64,000 nt of DNA from Kiritimatiellia bacterium (GCA_028716365.1 JAQUPZ010000001.1:537205-601204), one strand, 5' to 3'. Positions 28,378 to 38,146 are shown, counted from the stretch's first letter. Notes: generated from the letters alone by a model not told the origin. Numbers and translations: made by a program.

Positions 28378-28713
28378 GATATGACCTGTGATTTGAATGG
28401 GACTCTTACTTACCGTTCCGTAAATGGCTTATCAGTTTCAAATGTTTTCTGAAAGGTAAAGGTATGGTGACCAATTCTGTGAATTCTTCAAGAAATAAAA
28501 TCGAATTTCGCCTTTCTTTAATCCATGTCTGTTTTCTGACTTTCTTACCCTATATTCATGAGAGACTTTTGGGAACCTGATTTGTGGTTGACCTTACCTG
28601 TACGTATAAGTCAACATTCTCTCATAAAGTGGATATGTCTTTTTCTGTTTTGCAAAAACGAAATTGCGGGATGATATGGAAAGTCCGTATCATCCATAAA
28701 AAGGAGAATTCAT
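28378..28713. promoter_or_regulatory. Divergent intergenic region with an imperfect dyad
   Basis: This 336-bp gap separates two divergent genes. It holds GTTGAC-C-TTA ... TAA-GTCAAC (28587-28615), a one-base-offset inverted repeat, and the strong hairpin listed separately at 28669-28695. No gene was seen. It is expected to contain both promoters, but no convincing -35/-10 pair was picked out. Confidence 0.45.
28669..28695 (+). promoter_or_regulatory. 12-bp-arm leader hairpin before the 28714 gene
   Basis: GGATGATATGGA, loop AAG, TCCGTATCATCC: 11 Watson-Crick pairs plus one U-G pair. It ends a few bases before the Shine-Dalgarno AAAGGAG at ~28699-28705 and 18 bases before the ATG. As RNA it would be a very stable leader hairpin; as DNA it is a near-perfect operator-like dyad. 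No T-run follows, so it is not a terminator. Confidence 0.65.
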
Positions 28714-30171
28714 ATGTTTGATACACGAAACAGTGCGGGAGGCAGGATTTGGTTTTCAGGATTGGTCGCATTGATGATAACTGTCGTTTTGGGATGGGGT
28801 GTGGAAATTGACATGTCACTGGATCGGGCTAAAACGGATTTGAATCCAGGTCTCAAGCAGATCGGCGTGATCAAGCCGCGCAGTGCGGACGAAATTCAGG
28901 GATCGAACTGGACCCTGGGATGTGAAACACTTGACCGTGATTTTGCCATTTTCGATGAATATAAGAAATTTATTGCACCACTTGGTATTAAGACGATCCG
29001 CTTGCAGGGAGGATGGGCAAAGACCGAGAAGGAAAAGGGTAAATACGATTTTGAATGGCTGGATAAAATCATTAACGATGCGACTGGCCGCGGTCTGAAC
29101 ATCATTCTGGAAACAGACTACGGCAATACGATTTACAAGGGTGGCGGCGGTTTCGATCTGGCTGGCGGATTTCCGACCTCAGAAGAGGCATTGGCGGCAT
29201 GGGATCGTTGGGTTGACGCCATGGCAAACCATTACAAAGGAAAAGTCCGCGACTGGGCGATGTGGAATGAGCCGGACATCAACAAGAAGCATAAGCCGGA
29301 GGACATTGCCATATTCAACATCCGAACAGCAGAGATCATCAAACGCGTGATTCCCGATGCGCGGATTGCCGGACTTTCCCTTGCAAGTTCGAATCCTAAA
29401 CTGCTGGATAACTGCCTGAAAGTCTTGGCTGAAAAGGGGAAAGTTGATCTTTTCCACTGGTTCATTTATCACGGTTATGAGTTCAATCCGGACAAATCCT
29501 ATCAGAATGTGGAAGAACTGAAGGCGACTCTGGCAAAATACTCCACAAAGGCGAAAATGCGGCAGGGTGAGAATGGATGTCCCTCGGAAATAGCTACGAG
29601 GTTCGCGCTGTCCAACCATCCGTGGACGGAGTACAGCCAGGCAAAGTGGGATTTGCGACGGATGCTGGGTGACCTCGGGCATGACGTAGAGTCGGCGGTT
29701 TTCACGATCTGTGATTTCAATCATGTTGGACGTGAAATCAACCGCAAAGGATTGTTACGTGCAACTGCCGAAAAGAAAGTGGAGAAGATCAAGCTCGCCT
29801 ATTATTCGGTTCAGAATGCCGTGTCTGTATTCGACAACACGCTGGAACGCGTAAAGAAACCTGTGGTTGCGGTGATGTACGACAAGGGAACCGCAAGCTT
29901 TGGCTATAGGAACAAGGTGACCGGGCAGAGCCTGGTGGTGATGTGGGACAATTCCGGTACCCCGGGCGATGCGTTTATAACAAGACCTGCGCAGGTTACG
30001 GTCAAAGGGCTTGCGTTCAAAGAACCCGTCTGGGTTGATCTGGTTTCCGGCCGGATATACGAGATTCCGGCGGACCGCATCATAAAGGCAGAGGAGTTTA
30101 CCATCTTCAAAGATATTCCCCTGTACGATGCTCCGGTGCTGGTGGCTGAAAAGGGCCTGATCATCAAGTAG
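28714..30171 (+). CDS. Exported clan-A glycoside hydrolase (GH39/GH5-like)
   Basis: 485 aa. An N-terminal membrane or signal segment spans ~11-30. A TIM barrel follows with IRLQGGWAKTEKEKGKYDFE (95-114), a typical clan-A strand. The acid/base glutamate is Glu186 in WAMWNEPD, and the likely nucleophile is Glu286 in MRQGENGCP, 100 residues later as usual for clan A. A C-terminal beta domain (~370-485) may bind substrate. It probably removes xylose-, glucose- or similar-type residues outside the cytoplasm; exact specificity is unknown. The ribosome-binding site AAAGGAG and a strong leader hairpin lie upstream. Confidence 0.8.
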   Translation: MFDTRNSAGGRIWFSGLVALMITVVLGWGVEIDMSLDRAKTDLNPGLKQIGVIKPRSADEIQGSNWTLGCETLDRDFAIFDEYKKFIAPLGIKTIRLQGGWAKTEKEKGKYDFEWLDKIINDATGRGLNIILETDYGNTIYKGGGGFDLAGGFPTSEEALAAWDRWVDAMANHYKGKVRDWAMWNEPDINKKHKPEDIAIFNIRTAEIIKRVIPDARIAGLSLASSNPKLLDNCLKVLAEKGKVDLFHWFIYHGYEFNPDKSYQNVEELKATLAKYSTKAKMRQGENGCPSEIATRFALSNHPWTEYSQAKWDLRRMLGDLGHDVESAVFTICDFNHVGREINRKGLLRATAEKKVEKIKLAYYSVQNAVSVFDNTLERVKKPVVAVMYDKGTASFGYRNKVTGQSLVVMWDNSGTPGDAFITRPAQVTVKGLAFKEPVWVDLVSGRIYEIPADRIIKAEEFTIFKDIPLYDAPVLVAEKGLIIK

Positions 30172-30186
30172 GATTTTTATGGAGGT

Positions 30187-30300
30187 ATGACTATGACACA
30201 GCTTTTTCTCGTTTTTCTGTTTGTGGTCTCAATGGCGGCTGGGACCACGTCATCCAAGGTTTGGGATGTACGTGACTCAGGTACGAAGGGAGGCTGCTAA
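30187..30300 (+). pseudogene. 37-codon stub of a secreted pectin-lyase-fold (GH28-like) protein
   Basis: GGAGGT precedes ATG 30187. The peptide has a full signal sequence (MTQLFLVFLFVVSMAAG) followed by KVWDVRDSGTKGGC and a stop. The mature start closely resembles the conserved opening of GH28/pectate-lyase-like proteins (xYNVRDFGAKGDGxTDDTxAI), but the frame ends exactly where the next conserved block should follow, and the next gene begins 27 bases later. Most likely a 5' remnant left by a deletion. Less likely it is a genuine small secreted peptide. Confidence 0.55.
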
Positions 30301-30326
30301 GCCCGGTTAACTTCGCAGGGGTTATT

Positions 30327-32828
30327 ATGAAGATATTCATTGTCATTGCGCTGCTTACTCTGTCCACAACTATTCTTGCCGTCGATCGTTTCACACTGGT
30401 TGTTGATGGTCAGGCCAAAACTCAAATCGTGACCGGAGAAAATCCTCCTGAAACTGTCTTGTTCGCGGCCAAGGAACTTCAAACATTCGTTAAGAAAATG
30501 TCGGGTGCCGAACTACCGATTATCACTCAGTCCATTGACGGCACACCATCGATCAGGCTTGGCCCTGCTGCCCGGGCCAAACTCAACTTCCTGGGTTTTC
30601 CATCCTCTTTTTTAAAGGAGATCAAGCGCGACGGGTATGTCATCACCATTCGCAAGGGCGACTTGTGCATTGTCGGGATTGATGATGCCGGGCCGCAGAC
30701 CGATATTGATACTCTGTTGAAACAGGGGATCACTCATGATGTGACTGCATGGATGTTCAATCGCGGTACGTTGTACGGCGTATACCGTTTTCTTGAGGAA
30801 CTGGGCATGCGCTGGTACTTGCCGGGTGAGTTCGGAGAGCGCGTACCGAATCTCAAGACACTGACATTTTCCGGCGAGATCAAAGAAAACCCCCATTTCA
30901 TCAGCCGTACCGTTGGTTACTGGTCATTGTGGATCGGCAACAATTTTGACAAGAATTACAAGAACATCACGGTCATGCCGGGCGAACGCGCAGAGATCGG
31001 GTTCACACCCGCCGAGAATCGAATGTGGGAACTGCGAATGCGCGGTGCTACGTTCCAGATTCCTTTGAACCATTATCCCACGTCAACCCGTTGGGTGGAA
31101 CGGTTTGGTAAGACACATCCGGAATATTTTGCCCTGTATCCCGGAGATATACGGGATAACGTCAACCCCCATGAAGGCCATTTATGTTACACCTGCCCCG
31201 GTGTGGCGGAGGAATCGGTGACCGACATCCAGGCGTTTGCAGCCGGTAAGAATTCCGAAGCGCGTGGTATTTCCCGGATCCATCCAATCACGAAGCGCAC
31301 AATGAATGACAACAATAAAGGATGGCCGGAACATATCGCGTTTGGTGACTATTTCTCCCTGTTGCCGCATGATGGATTTCGCCCCTGTTCCTGTCCGGAA
31401 TGCGTCAAGCTTATTTCCTTGTCCGGAGTCAAAGGCGAAGAACACAGTAAACTGGTGTGGAGTTATATAAACCAGTGTGCGGAACGGATTTCGGGAAAAA
31501 TGATCATTACCTGCCTGGCTTACGGATCGTATTCACGTCCCTATCCCGGTATGCAAAAGCTCCCGCCAAATGTCACGGTAGGATTTTGTACCTATTCCCA
31601 TCCGGCCTCGCTCTACTATAAGGACGATTTCGAGCGTTACGAAAAGCTGGTAACCCAATGGGCCTCGCTAACGCACGGTAACCTGGCATACTGGCAGCAC
31701 TATCTGGCTTCCAACCGGACGGAAGAGAATGTTGGCATGCCAGAACACACTCCGGAGATGTACGCCCGATGCATTCGAATCATGGCCCGACACGGGAATC
31801 ATGTCTTCTGCGAGATGATGGCTTCCTCAATCATGTTCGAATTGTTCAACCGATACATGCTGCTCAAAATGTTTTACAATCCAACGCTTAACGAACAGGC
31901 AATCTTTGACGATTTTATCCTTGGTTTTTATGGTCCGGACGCAGGCCCTATTATCGGTGAAATCTACACCGATATCGGCAAAAAAAGCGTCGAACGTTTT
32001 CGTAACCGTTATGCGGGCTATTCGTTCTGGGAGAAGTTATTCAGCGAAAAGACCATGCATGACTACCAGGCCAGGACGGATCTGGCGCTGAAAAAAGTAG
32101 TCGGGACCCCCTATGAAAAGGCCGTGTCCGCATTCAAGAAATACTATCTCGGTCTAATGGAACAGGGCCGGTCCCGTTATGCCGATCCGTTGGCGCAATT
32201 GCTCGCCTCATTCAATCCGGAATTCGTCTGCCGTCAGGTTAAGGTTCCAATCGTCGTGGATGGCAAGATAGACGAGGCGGAGTGGAAATCGGCGGTTTCA
32301 GTTACCATGGGAAACACGGTAAACGGCAAGACCACGGCGAATCTGACCGAGGTACGGACCTGTCACGACAGCCAGCAGGTCTATTTCGCGATCAGCGCGG
32401 TCGACCCGGGTGTGGGGACGCGAGCCATTCAAAATGGCGGATCCGGGGTGGTCGATGGCATAGAAATATATCTGGATTTGCCTCATAACCATCAGGGTTA
32501 TTACCGGGTGGGTGTTGATTTAACCGGAAAAACATACGACTATCACTATATCGACCACATAGAACTTGGACGTCCTAACTGGCGGAGCAAGGCCATGACA
32601 GCGGTGACGCGGGGTGAGAGTAATTATTTAATGGAAGTGGCCATTCCCTTTACGTCGTTGATGGCACCGACTGGCTCGTTGGCCGGCATGGAATGGGGTG
32701 TATTGGTGGGACGTACGGAGATTCGGGCGGCCAACACGAACGACCGGCAAAGTTCGACCAGCCTGCTTTTGCGAAACAAATTCGAACAGGCCAATTACTT
32801 TAACCATTTAAAATTTACGGACAAATAA
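30327..32828 (+). CDS. Exported DUF4838 protein with C-terminal CBM9-like domain
   Basis: 833 aa. Signal peptide ~1-18 (MKIFIVIALLTLSTTILA). Residues ~20-170 resemble the N-terminal domain of alpha-glucuronidase/GH20-type proteins (VLFAAKELQTFVKKMSGAELPI, then GTLYGVYRFLEELGMRWYLPGE). Residues ~190-480 are the DUF4838 barrel with CSCPECVKL. Residues ~635-833 form a CBM9-like sugar-binding domain (VDGKIDEAEWKSA, AIPFTSL, WGVLVGR). Such proteins are frequent in PVC and Bacteroidota glycan loci; activity is not established. Start ATG 30327 follows a GGGG-rich region. Confidence 0.75.
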   Translation: MKIFIVIALLTLSTTILAVDRFTLVVDGQAKTQIVTGENPPETVLFAAKELQTFVKKMSGAELPIITQSIDGTPSIRLGPAARAKLNFLGFPSSFLKEIKRDGYVITIRKGDLCIVGIDDAGPQTDIDTLLKQGITHDVTAWMFNRGTLYGVYRFLEELGMRWYLPGEFGERVPNLKTLTFSGEIKENPHFISRTVGYWSLWIGNNFDKNYKNITVMPGERAEIGFTPAENRMWELRMRGATFQIPLNHYPTSTRWVERFGKTHPEYFALYPGDIRDNVNPHEGHLCYTCPGVAEESVTDIQAFAAGKNSEARGISRIHPITKRTMNDNNKGWPEHIAFGDYFSLLPHDGFRPCSCPECVKLISLSGVKGEEHSKLVWSYINQCAERISGKMIITCLAYGSYSRPYPGMQKLPPNVTVGFCTYSHPASLYYKDDFERYEKLVTQWASLTHGNLAYWQHYLASNRTEENVGMPEHTPEMYARCIRIMARHGNHVFCEMMASSIMFELFNRYMLLKMFYNPTLNEQAIFDDFILGFYGPDAGPIIGEIYTDIGKKSVERFRNRYAGYSFWEKLFSEKTMHDYQARTDLALKKVVGTPYEKAVSAFKKYYLGLMEQGRSRYADPLAQLLASFNPEFVCRQVKVPIVVDGKIDEAEWKSAVSVTMGNTVNGKTTANLTEVRTCHDSQQVYFAISAVDPGVGTRAIQNGGSGVVDGIEIYLDLPHNHQGYYRVGVDLTGKTYDYHYIDHIELGRPNWRSKAMTAVTRGESNYLMEVAIPFTSLMAPTGSLAGMEWGVLVGRTEIRAANTNDRQSSTSLLLRNKFEQANYFNHLKFTDK

Positions 32829-32868
32829 TTCGGCGGTGCCAAATTATTTATGAACAGGAAGAGAGACC

Positions 32869-33753
32869 ATGACAACCATTAAATTCTGGTTGAGCAGCAT
32901 CTTGGCGAGCGTAGCCGGACTGGCGCTGGCCGATTTTGATGCCGACATGCGTGTTGCCGGTACACTGTGCAAGGACAAGAAACACGAGGAAGCCATTCAG
33001 GCCTATGTCAGATTAGGGGAAGGCTGTAGCGAGCCGGAACAGCGATTTAAAGCCTATCGCGATGCGGCCGTATGTACCCAACAACATCTTGGAAACGTGC
33101 CCAGGGCTTTAAAATTGGCCGGACAAATCAATGTGGAACCGTATGTTAAAGCCTGTCGCGTGACGGTTTATCAATGGTCGCCGTCGAACGTGGTGGCGGA
33201 AGTCGGGAAAGAGAACTTGACCGAGTGGCCGGAAGATCTGGCTGCCATCGGGTTTGCGATACGCGCCACAGCCTATTACAACCTTAAAAATGGAACGGAA
33301 GCGGCCCGCGATTTCCTGCGCGCATTCCAATTCGCGAAATCGTACGATAAATGGGCAGCCTTGCTCCATCTCGGGGATACCTATTGGAAATTACTCGATG
33401 ATGAACGGCTGGCGGAGGCATGCTACCGGAAATGCGTCGCCGATTTCGGTGGCGGCTGGCCGGGGCTTCAAGCTCGGGTCAATCTGGCTGACCTGCTTCT
33501 CTCTCAAAAACGATATGACGCGGCATTACAGTGCCTGAAAGGGGATAAACACGGCGGATACTGGCAGGTTGCACTGCTATATATGGAAGCAAAAGTTTGC
33601 GCTGAAAAGGGGAAAAAAATGGAAGCCATAACATCCCTGGAAGCGGCGTTGAAAACAGTCGGTATTAATCAGTATCAGCAGAAGGATTGTGAAAAAATGC
33701 TTTCGGAGTTGAAATCGGGTTCTCCTCAACAACCATCTCCATCTGTAAAATAA
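32869..33753 (+). CDS. Exported TPR-like protein
   Basis: 294 aa. Signal peptide ~1-22 (ending LALA). The remainder is alpha-helical with tetratricopeptide-like pairs (EEAIQAYVRLGE, RLAEACYRKCVADF, YDAALQCLKGD). No catalytic motif. AGGAAGAGAG precedes the ATG. It lies 40 bases after the DUF4838 gene, probably the same transcript, and may scaffold or count subunits in the periplasm. Function unknown. Confidence 0.65.
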   Translation: MTTIKFWLSSILASVAGLALADFDADMRVAGTLCKDKKHEEAIQAYVRLGEGCSEPEQRFKAYRDAAVCTQQHLGNVPRALKLAGQINVEPYVKACRVTVYQWSPSNVVAEVGKENLTEWPEDLAAIGFAIRATAYYNLKNGTEAARDFLRAFQFAKSYDKWAALLHLGDTYWKLLDDERLAEACYRKCVADFGGGWPGLQARVNLADLLLSQKRYDAALQCLKGDKHGGYWQVALLYMEAKVCAEKGKKMEAITSLEAALKTVGINQYQQKDCEKMLSELKSGSPQQPSPSVK

Positions 33754-33869
33754 GTCGATTCAAATCCCGAAGATATATAAAAGCGACCCGGACATAGGCT
33801 TCAAAAGACAAAGTTCTTGCCATCTGTTATGTGTGTATTAAAGTCTTGTTTAAAAACAGGATATGAACA

Positions 33870-35501
33870 TTGAAATTGGTGTATAAAAATAATTACTGTC
33901 AGTTTAAATCATTAATACTGCAATGGATGATAGTAGTATGTCTGTGTTTGTCCGTGCAAATTACACGTTGTGAGACAGTGGTTTCACAACCTTTTCCCGG
34001 TGAACCGGCTTTTAAACATCGTGGTTTCTATCTGCATGGCGGATGGTTCTTCAAGTATCCGTTTGCAGTACGGACATGGCAGCGAAACGACTATGCCAAT
34101 ATGTTCGTGCTGTTGAAACAGATGGGTTACGACCGGGTAATGATCTGGCCAATGCTGGAAGCAATTCCCGCTCCGTTGAGCGAGGAAGACGCTGCGGCGT
34201 TACGGGCGTTTCGATTGACGCTCGATGATGCCCGGGCGGCTGGACTGGAATGTTGGGTGACACAATGTCCGAATCTCGCTTCACCATCCAGGATTGCGGC
34301 CAAGCCCTGGCCACAACGTAACCCGTATCCGGTGTGGAAACATGTGCGACTTGATGATCCTGTGGCAGCAAAAACCTACCTCGCACATCGTACAGCACTG
34401 ATGAGTATTCTGAATAATGCAGATGGATATGTGACAATCGATGGCGATCCGGGCGGATATGCCGGTGCCAGGCCCGAGGACTGGTTGAAAGTTTTTTTGT
34501 CCGATCGGGCGGTAATCGATCGATCTGGTTTTAAGCCACAGCAGCAGAAAATCATTCCCTGGGTATGGTGCGGCTGGGGCGCCAAGGGTGTATGGAGGGA
34601 ACCGATCGAACCGTATGTACGGGCTTCGATTGAGTTACTCGGCAAAGCTATGCCCGAACCCTGGGAAATGTTGCCAGGACGAAGCCATCGCGATGAAGGT
34701 CATGCCAATGGCCGGATCAATATCTCGTTTACCGATCAGGCGGGGTTGATGGGGCGGTCAACGATTTTATGTTATGAAGCGATTGAGTTTGAACCCTCGA
34801 TACCGGCGGCCGTACTGCAATTTGATATCATACGAAAAGTGCTCCGGAAGGAGAGTAGTTTTGCTCCTGTGGCGCGTGGTGTGTTTGGTAATGCACAACA
34901 ACCAGTCATGGTATTACCCAACATGTATTTCTTTGCCCGTGCATCATGGGACCTCGGATACCTGGATCGATCAGATGAACAGGTTCTGGCAGACCTTGCC
35001 GATTTACTTGGCGGACCGCGCGAAATACTGATACCGGCGTGGTCATGTTTACGTCTGCGACTTGATCTATTGCCTGAGGAATTACCAGCGAAATTACGGA
35101 CAGCACGATTGACCAGTCTGGCTGGAAAATCTATCCCGAGCGGACCGGAACGATACCTGGATATTCTTGCCAGCCAGGTCGAGAGTCGCAGAGGTTTGTT
35201 GCAGGCGATAAGTTTGCCAGTTGACTCTGATGAACTGGCCGCTGTACGGATTGCTGATGGTATAACTGCACTTGTGAACTGGTGGAAAATGCATGGCTAT
35301 GTAGGCGATGGCAATGGCGATGAGGCATTCGAATGGAGATTTGTCAACTCGAGTCAGGTCAGCCCGCTTAAGCAATGGTGCCAGGCCAATGTGAAAAGCC
35401 CTGAAGCAATTGTACCGCAGGTGGCTCGATTACTCGAAACACGAAACGTACTGGCGGGCAATATTGCTAAGTCACGTGTGGCGGCGCTGTTTGGAAAATA
35501 A
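33870..35501 (+). CDS. Exported TIM-barrel-like protein of unknown function
   Basis: 543 aa. A basic N terminus and a hydrophobic stretch (~14-31) suggest a signal peptide. The segments HRGFYLHGGWFFKYPF, MFVLLKQMGYDRVMIWPMLE and DDARAAGLECWVTQ follow the strand-helix order of a glycoside-hydrolase-type barrel, and VTIDGDPGGY could be an active-site loop. I do not recognise the family. It sits between a TPR protein and an SGNH hydrolase (28 bases before it), so a role in the same extracellular degradation is likely. Confidence 0.5.
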   Translation: MKLVYKNNYCQFKSLILQWMIVVCLCLSVQITRCETVVSQPFPGEPAFKHRGFYLHGGWFFKYPFAVRTWQRNDYANMFVLLKQMGYDRVMIWPMLEAIPAPLSEEDAAALRAFRLTLDDARAAGLECWVTQCPNLASPSRIAAKPWPQRNPYPVWKHVRLDDPVAAKTYLAHRTALMSILNNADGYVTIDGDPGGYAGARPEDWLKVFLSDRAVIDRSGFKPQQQKIIPWVWCGWGAKGVWREPIEPYVRASIELLGKAMPEPWEMLPGRSHRDEGHANGRINISFTDQAGLMGRSTILCYEAIEFEPSIPAAVLQFDIIRKVLRKESSFAPVARGVFGNAQQPVMVLPNMYFFARASWDLGYLDRSDEQVLADLADLLGGPREILIPAWSCLRLRLDLLPEELPAKLRTARLTSLAGKSIPSGPERYLDILASQVESRRGLLQAISLPVDSDELAAVRIADGITALVNWWKMHGYVGDGNGDEAFEWRFVNSSQVSPLKQWCQANVKSPEAIVPQVARLLETRNVLAGNIAKSRVAALFGK

Positions 35502-35528
35502 TTTAATATCAACGTTACGGTGGAGAAT

Positions 35529-36884
35529 ATGATGAAACGGTTTTCAACGCTTCTATTCAGTGTTTGTTTTCTGTTCTCATGGTGGGCAAACGGAGAGGTA
35601 TTCAAAGATGGTGAGACCGTTTGTTTTCTTGGCGACAGCATCACGCATGGTGGACGGTTCTGCAGCTTTATTTACGACTATTACCTGACACGGTTTCCCG
35701 AACGTACAATTCACTTTGTCAATGCAGGTATCGCCGGCGATTCAGCAGGTGGGGCACAGGGGCGGCTGGTCGAAGATGTAATCGACAAAAAGCCGTCCTC
35801 GGTGGCAGTGATGCTTGGCATGAATGACGTTGGCCGCGGGAATTACGTGGCCAATCCCGATGCGCAGAGAAAGGCAGCACAACAGAGTTCGCTCGATGGC
35901 TACCGGAAAAATATGGACAAACTGCTTGGACGTATTCGCAGTGAGGCCAATCCGCGCTTGTTACTCATCACGCCTTCGCCGTTCGATCAGACTGTGGTCA
36001 ACGACCGTGACAACAACCAGCCGGGTTGTAACGATGGTTTGGGTCGCTGTGCTGCGGTAGTACGTGAACTGGCCGCAAAGTATAACGGGGAAGTGGTGGA
36101 TTTCAATGGTCCCATGACGGCCTTCAATCTGGAACAGCAGAAACGCGATCCGGCCTTTACGATCGTGGGTCCTGATCGTGTACATCCCGGCCCGGCCGGG
36201 CATCTTATGATGGCGTGGCTGTTTCTCAAGGCGCAGGGTGCACCGGCGCAGGTTTCAGAGGTGGTACTTGATGCGACAGCCGGCAATGTGACAAAGGCGG
36301 CGAATGCGGAAGTCAGCGGATTGGAGAAGAAAGACGGTGTCTGGCGTTTCACAGTGCTTGAGAAGGCACTGCCGTTTCCGATCGATTCTACAGCGAAAAC
36401 TCTTCTATCGTTATTACCAGTAGAGCGCGATCTGAACCAGGAAATCCTGTCGGTGACGCATCTTGCTGATGGGGAACACGAATTGCTGATTGATAATCAG
36501 GTGGTGGGCCGTTATACGTCCAAAGTATTGGCGCAGGGTATAAACCTCGCGTTGAATGAAGCCACGCCGCAGGTGAAACAGGCACAGGAGGTTGCGAAGC
36601 TGAATGAACGACGCCGTACCGCGGAAACTGTGATGCGTGATTATGCGGCAGTCCGCTGGTTTCTCCGTATCCGCAAAGTAAACCCTGACGATTTGGCCGC
36701 AGTGTCGGTGTTCGCAGAAACTAAAATGAATAAAACCGGGTATTTTGAGGGCAAAGTCCCAAACTATCTGAAGACATGGGAAAAGCGTGGCGAGGCGATT
36801 GAAAAGGTGAAAATGCTCGAACAGGAATTGTTCGCCTTACGTAAACCGGTTTCGCACACTTACGTTCTACGTCCGGTTCTGTGA
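35529..36884 (+). CDS. Exported SGNH/GDSL hydrolase
   Basis: 451 aa from ATG 35529 (GGTGGAG just upstream; an adjacent ATG at 35532 is equivalent). Signal peptide ~1-22. The blocks are clear: GDSITHGG (35-42) with Ser37, NAGIAGDSAGG, GMNDVG and PDRVHPGPAGH, giving the Ser-Asp-His set. The family deacetylates or de-esterifies polysaccharides such as xylan. A second domain (~240-451) is unassigned and ends in a helical segment. It probably acts outside the cytoplasm and closes this run of exported proteins; the next gene is convergent with a 20-base gap. Confidence 0.8.
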   Translation: MMKRFSTLLFSVCFLFSWWANGEVFKDGETVCFLGDSITHGGRFCSFIYDYYLTRFPERTIHFVNAGIAGDSAGGAQGRLVEDVIDKKPSSVAVMLGMNDVGRGNYVANPDAQRKAAQQSSLDGYRKNMDKLLGRIRSEANPRLLLITPSPFDQTVVNDRDNNQPGCNDGLGRCAAVVRELAAKYNGEVVDFNGPMTAFNLEQQKRDPAFTIVGPDRVHPGPAGHLMMAWLFLKAQGAPAQVSEVVLDATAGNVTKAANAEVSGLEKKDGVWRFTVLEKALPFPIDSTAKTLLSLLPVERDLNQEILSVTHLADGEHELLIDNQVVGRYTSKVLAQGINLALNEATPQVKQAQEVAKLNERRRTAETVMRDYAAVRWFLRIRKVNPDDLAAVSVFAETKMNKTGYFEGKVPNYLKTWEKRGEAIEKVKMLEQELFALRKPVSHTYVLRPVL

Positions 36885-36904
36885 TGGGCATGCTATCTCA
36901 TTTG

Positions 36905-38146
36905 TTACGCCATTTTTGCGTGGCTTTTCCTGAACTGGCTCATTGTTATCCCGACATTTTTTTTGAAGACGCGCTTGGCATGCATTTCTGTCTGATAACC
37001 GCATTGTCCGCTAATCAGACCGATGGGTAATGAGGTTTCAAGCAGAGATGTTTTCAGCCGGGTCAGGCGTGTCTGCTGAATCTCCACCTGGATGGAGTGG
37101 TTCAGGTGCCGGCGAAAAAGAAGTTCGGCCATACGTCGCGAAACGTTCATATGTCTGGCGATATCGGTCACCCTGATCGGTTCACCGGCGTTGAGGCGAA
37201 TGAACTCCAGGCCGCGTAACAGGCGATGGTCAATTGCCCAGGCCGGTCGGCTTGACTCGCGTGTGACAATCTGTTTTACCCCGTAGAGGAGTGTCTGCGG
37301 CTTGCGCAGGTTATGACGCATGAGTTGTTCGAGTAAATGGGCCGCCTGGTAACCGGCGGCTTCAAAATCAGGCTGAATACTGGAGAGTGTAGGCGAGGTG
37401 TTTTCGCAGAGCATTTCCTCGTTGTCCACACCAAGGATTGCAATGTCACCCGGAACATTGAGCCCGGCCAGATGACATGTTTCCAGGAGTTGTCGTGCGC
37501 GGTCGTCACGGGCGGCCAACACAGCAATTGGTCTGGGGAGGGTAAGCAACCAGCGTACCATGTGTTTCTGATCACGTGACCAGTCATTTTTATCCTTCCC
37601 AGAGGGACTATTATAAACTGCACAGGAGTAACCCGCCTGACGCAGACGGGTACGGAAAGCATGGTAACGTTGAATGGACCAGTCCCATTTTCTGGCATCG
37701 GCCACGTAAGCAAAGTTCCGAAATCCCTGCTTGAGGAAATAATCGGCGCCGGCATGACCAATGGCATCCGAATCGCAGATGAGAAAAGAGGCTCGTGGAA
37801 GACGATTCACATAAAGCGTTGGCGAATCCATAATGACCGTTGGTATCCTGGCACGGGCGATGGTTCCGACTGAATCAGGCATGCGTGCTACGATCACACC
37901 TGCTGCACCCCATGCCCGGAGATCGCCCAGTTTCTGTTCGCCAATCCGGTTTTCTATGAGATGGATGTTCCATGGAGTATGCAGCCGTACGTAACGTAAG
38001 ATGCCGTGGAGCTTGTTACGTCCGGCTTCTTCGTTGGTGGCCAGAAACATGGCCACTCTCGGTGTTTTCTGCAGGAACCCTTTCATATTTAACCCGAAAT
38101 CTGGCCATATCGTACGCTGTATGCTTTCATGTTCGCAAGCCTTCAT
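36905..38146 (-). CDS. XylR-type regulator (LacI-like sensor with AraC HTH)
   Basis: 413 aa. Residues ~25-295 form a periplasmic-binding-protein-like sugar sensor (AAGVIVARMPDS, NVPGDIAILGVDNEEMLCE). Residues ~310-410 hold two AraC-type helix-turn-helices (VTDIARHMNVSRRMAELLFRRHL and IGLISGQCGYQTEMHAKRVFKK). This is the architecture of XylR-like activators common in PVC bacteria. It is divergent from the Gfo/Idh-led sugar operon and is its obvious candidate regulator. An internal Met21 (38086) is an alternative start; neither has a good Shine-Dalgarno sequence. Confidence 0.88.
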   Translation of the reverse strand: MKACEHESIQRTIWPDFGLNMKGFLQKTPRVAMFLATNEEAGRNKLHGILRYVRLHTPWNIHLIENRIGEQKLGDLRAWGAAGVIVARMPDSVGTIARARIPTVIMDSPTLYVNRLPRASFLICDSDAIGHAGADYFLKQGFRNFAYVADARKWDWSIQRYHAFRTRLRQAGYSCAVYNSPSGKDKNDWSRDQKHMVRWLLTLPRPIAVLAARDDRARQLLETCHLAGLNVPGDIAILGVDNEEMLCENTSPTLSSIQPDFEAAGYQAAHLLEQLMRHNLRKPQTLLYGVKQIVTRESSRPAWAIDHRLLRGLEFIRLNAGEPIRVTDIARHMNVSRRMAELLFRRHLNHSIQVEIQQTRLTRLKTSLLETSLPIGLISGQCGYQTEMHAKRVFKKNVGITMSQFRKSHAKMA

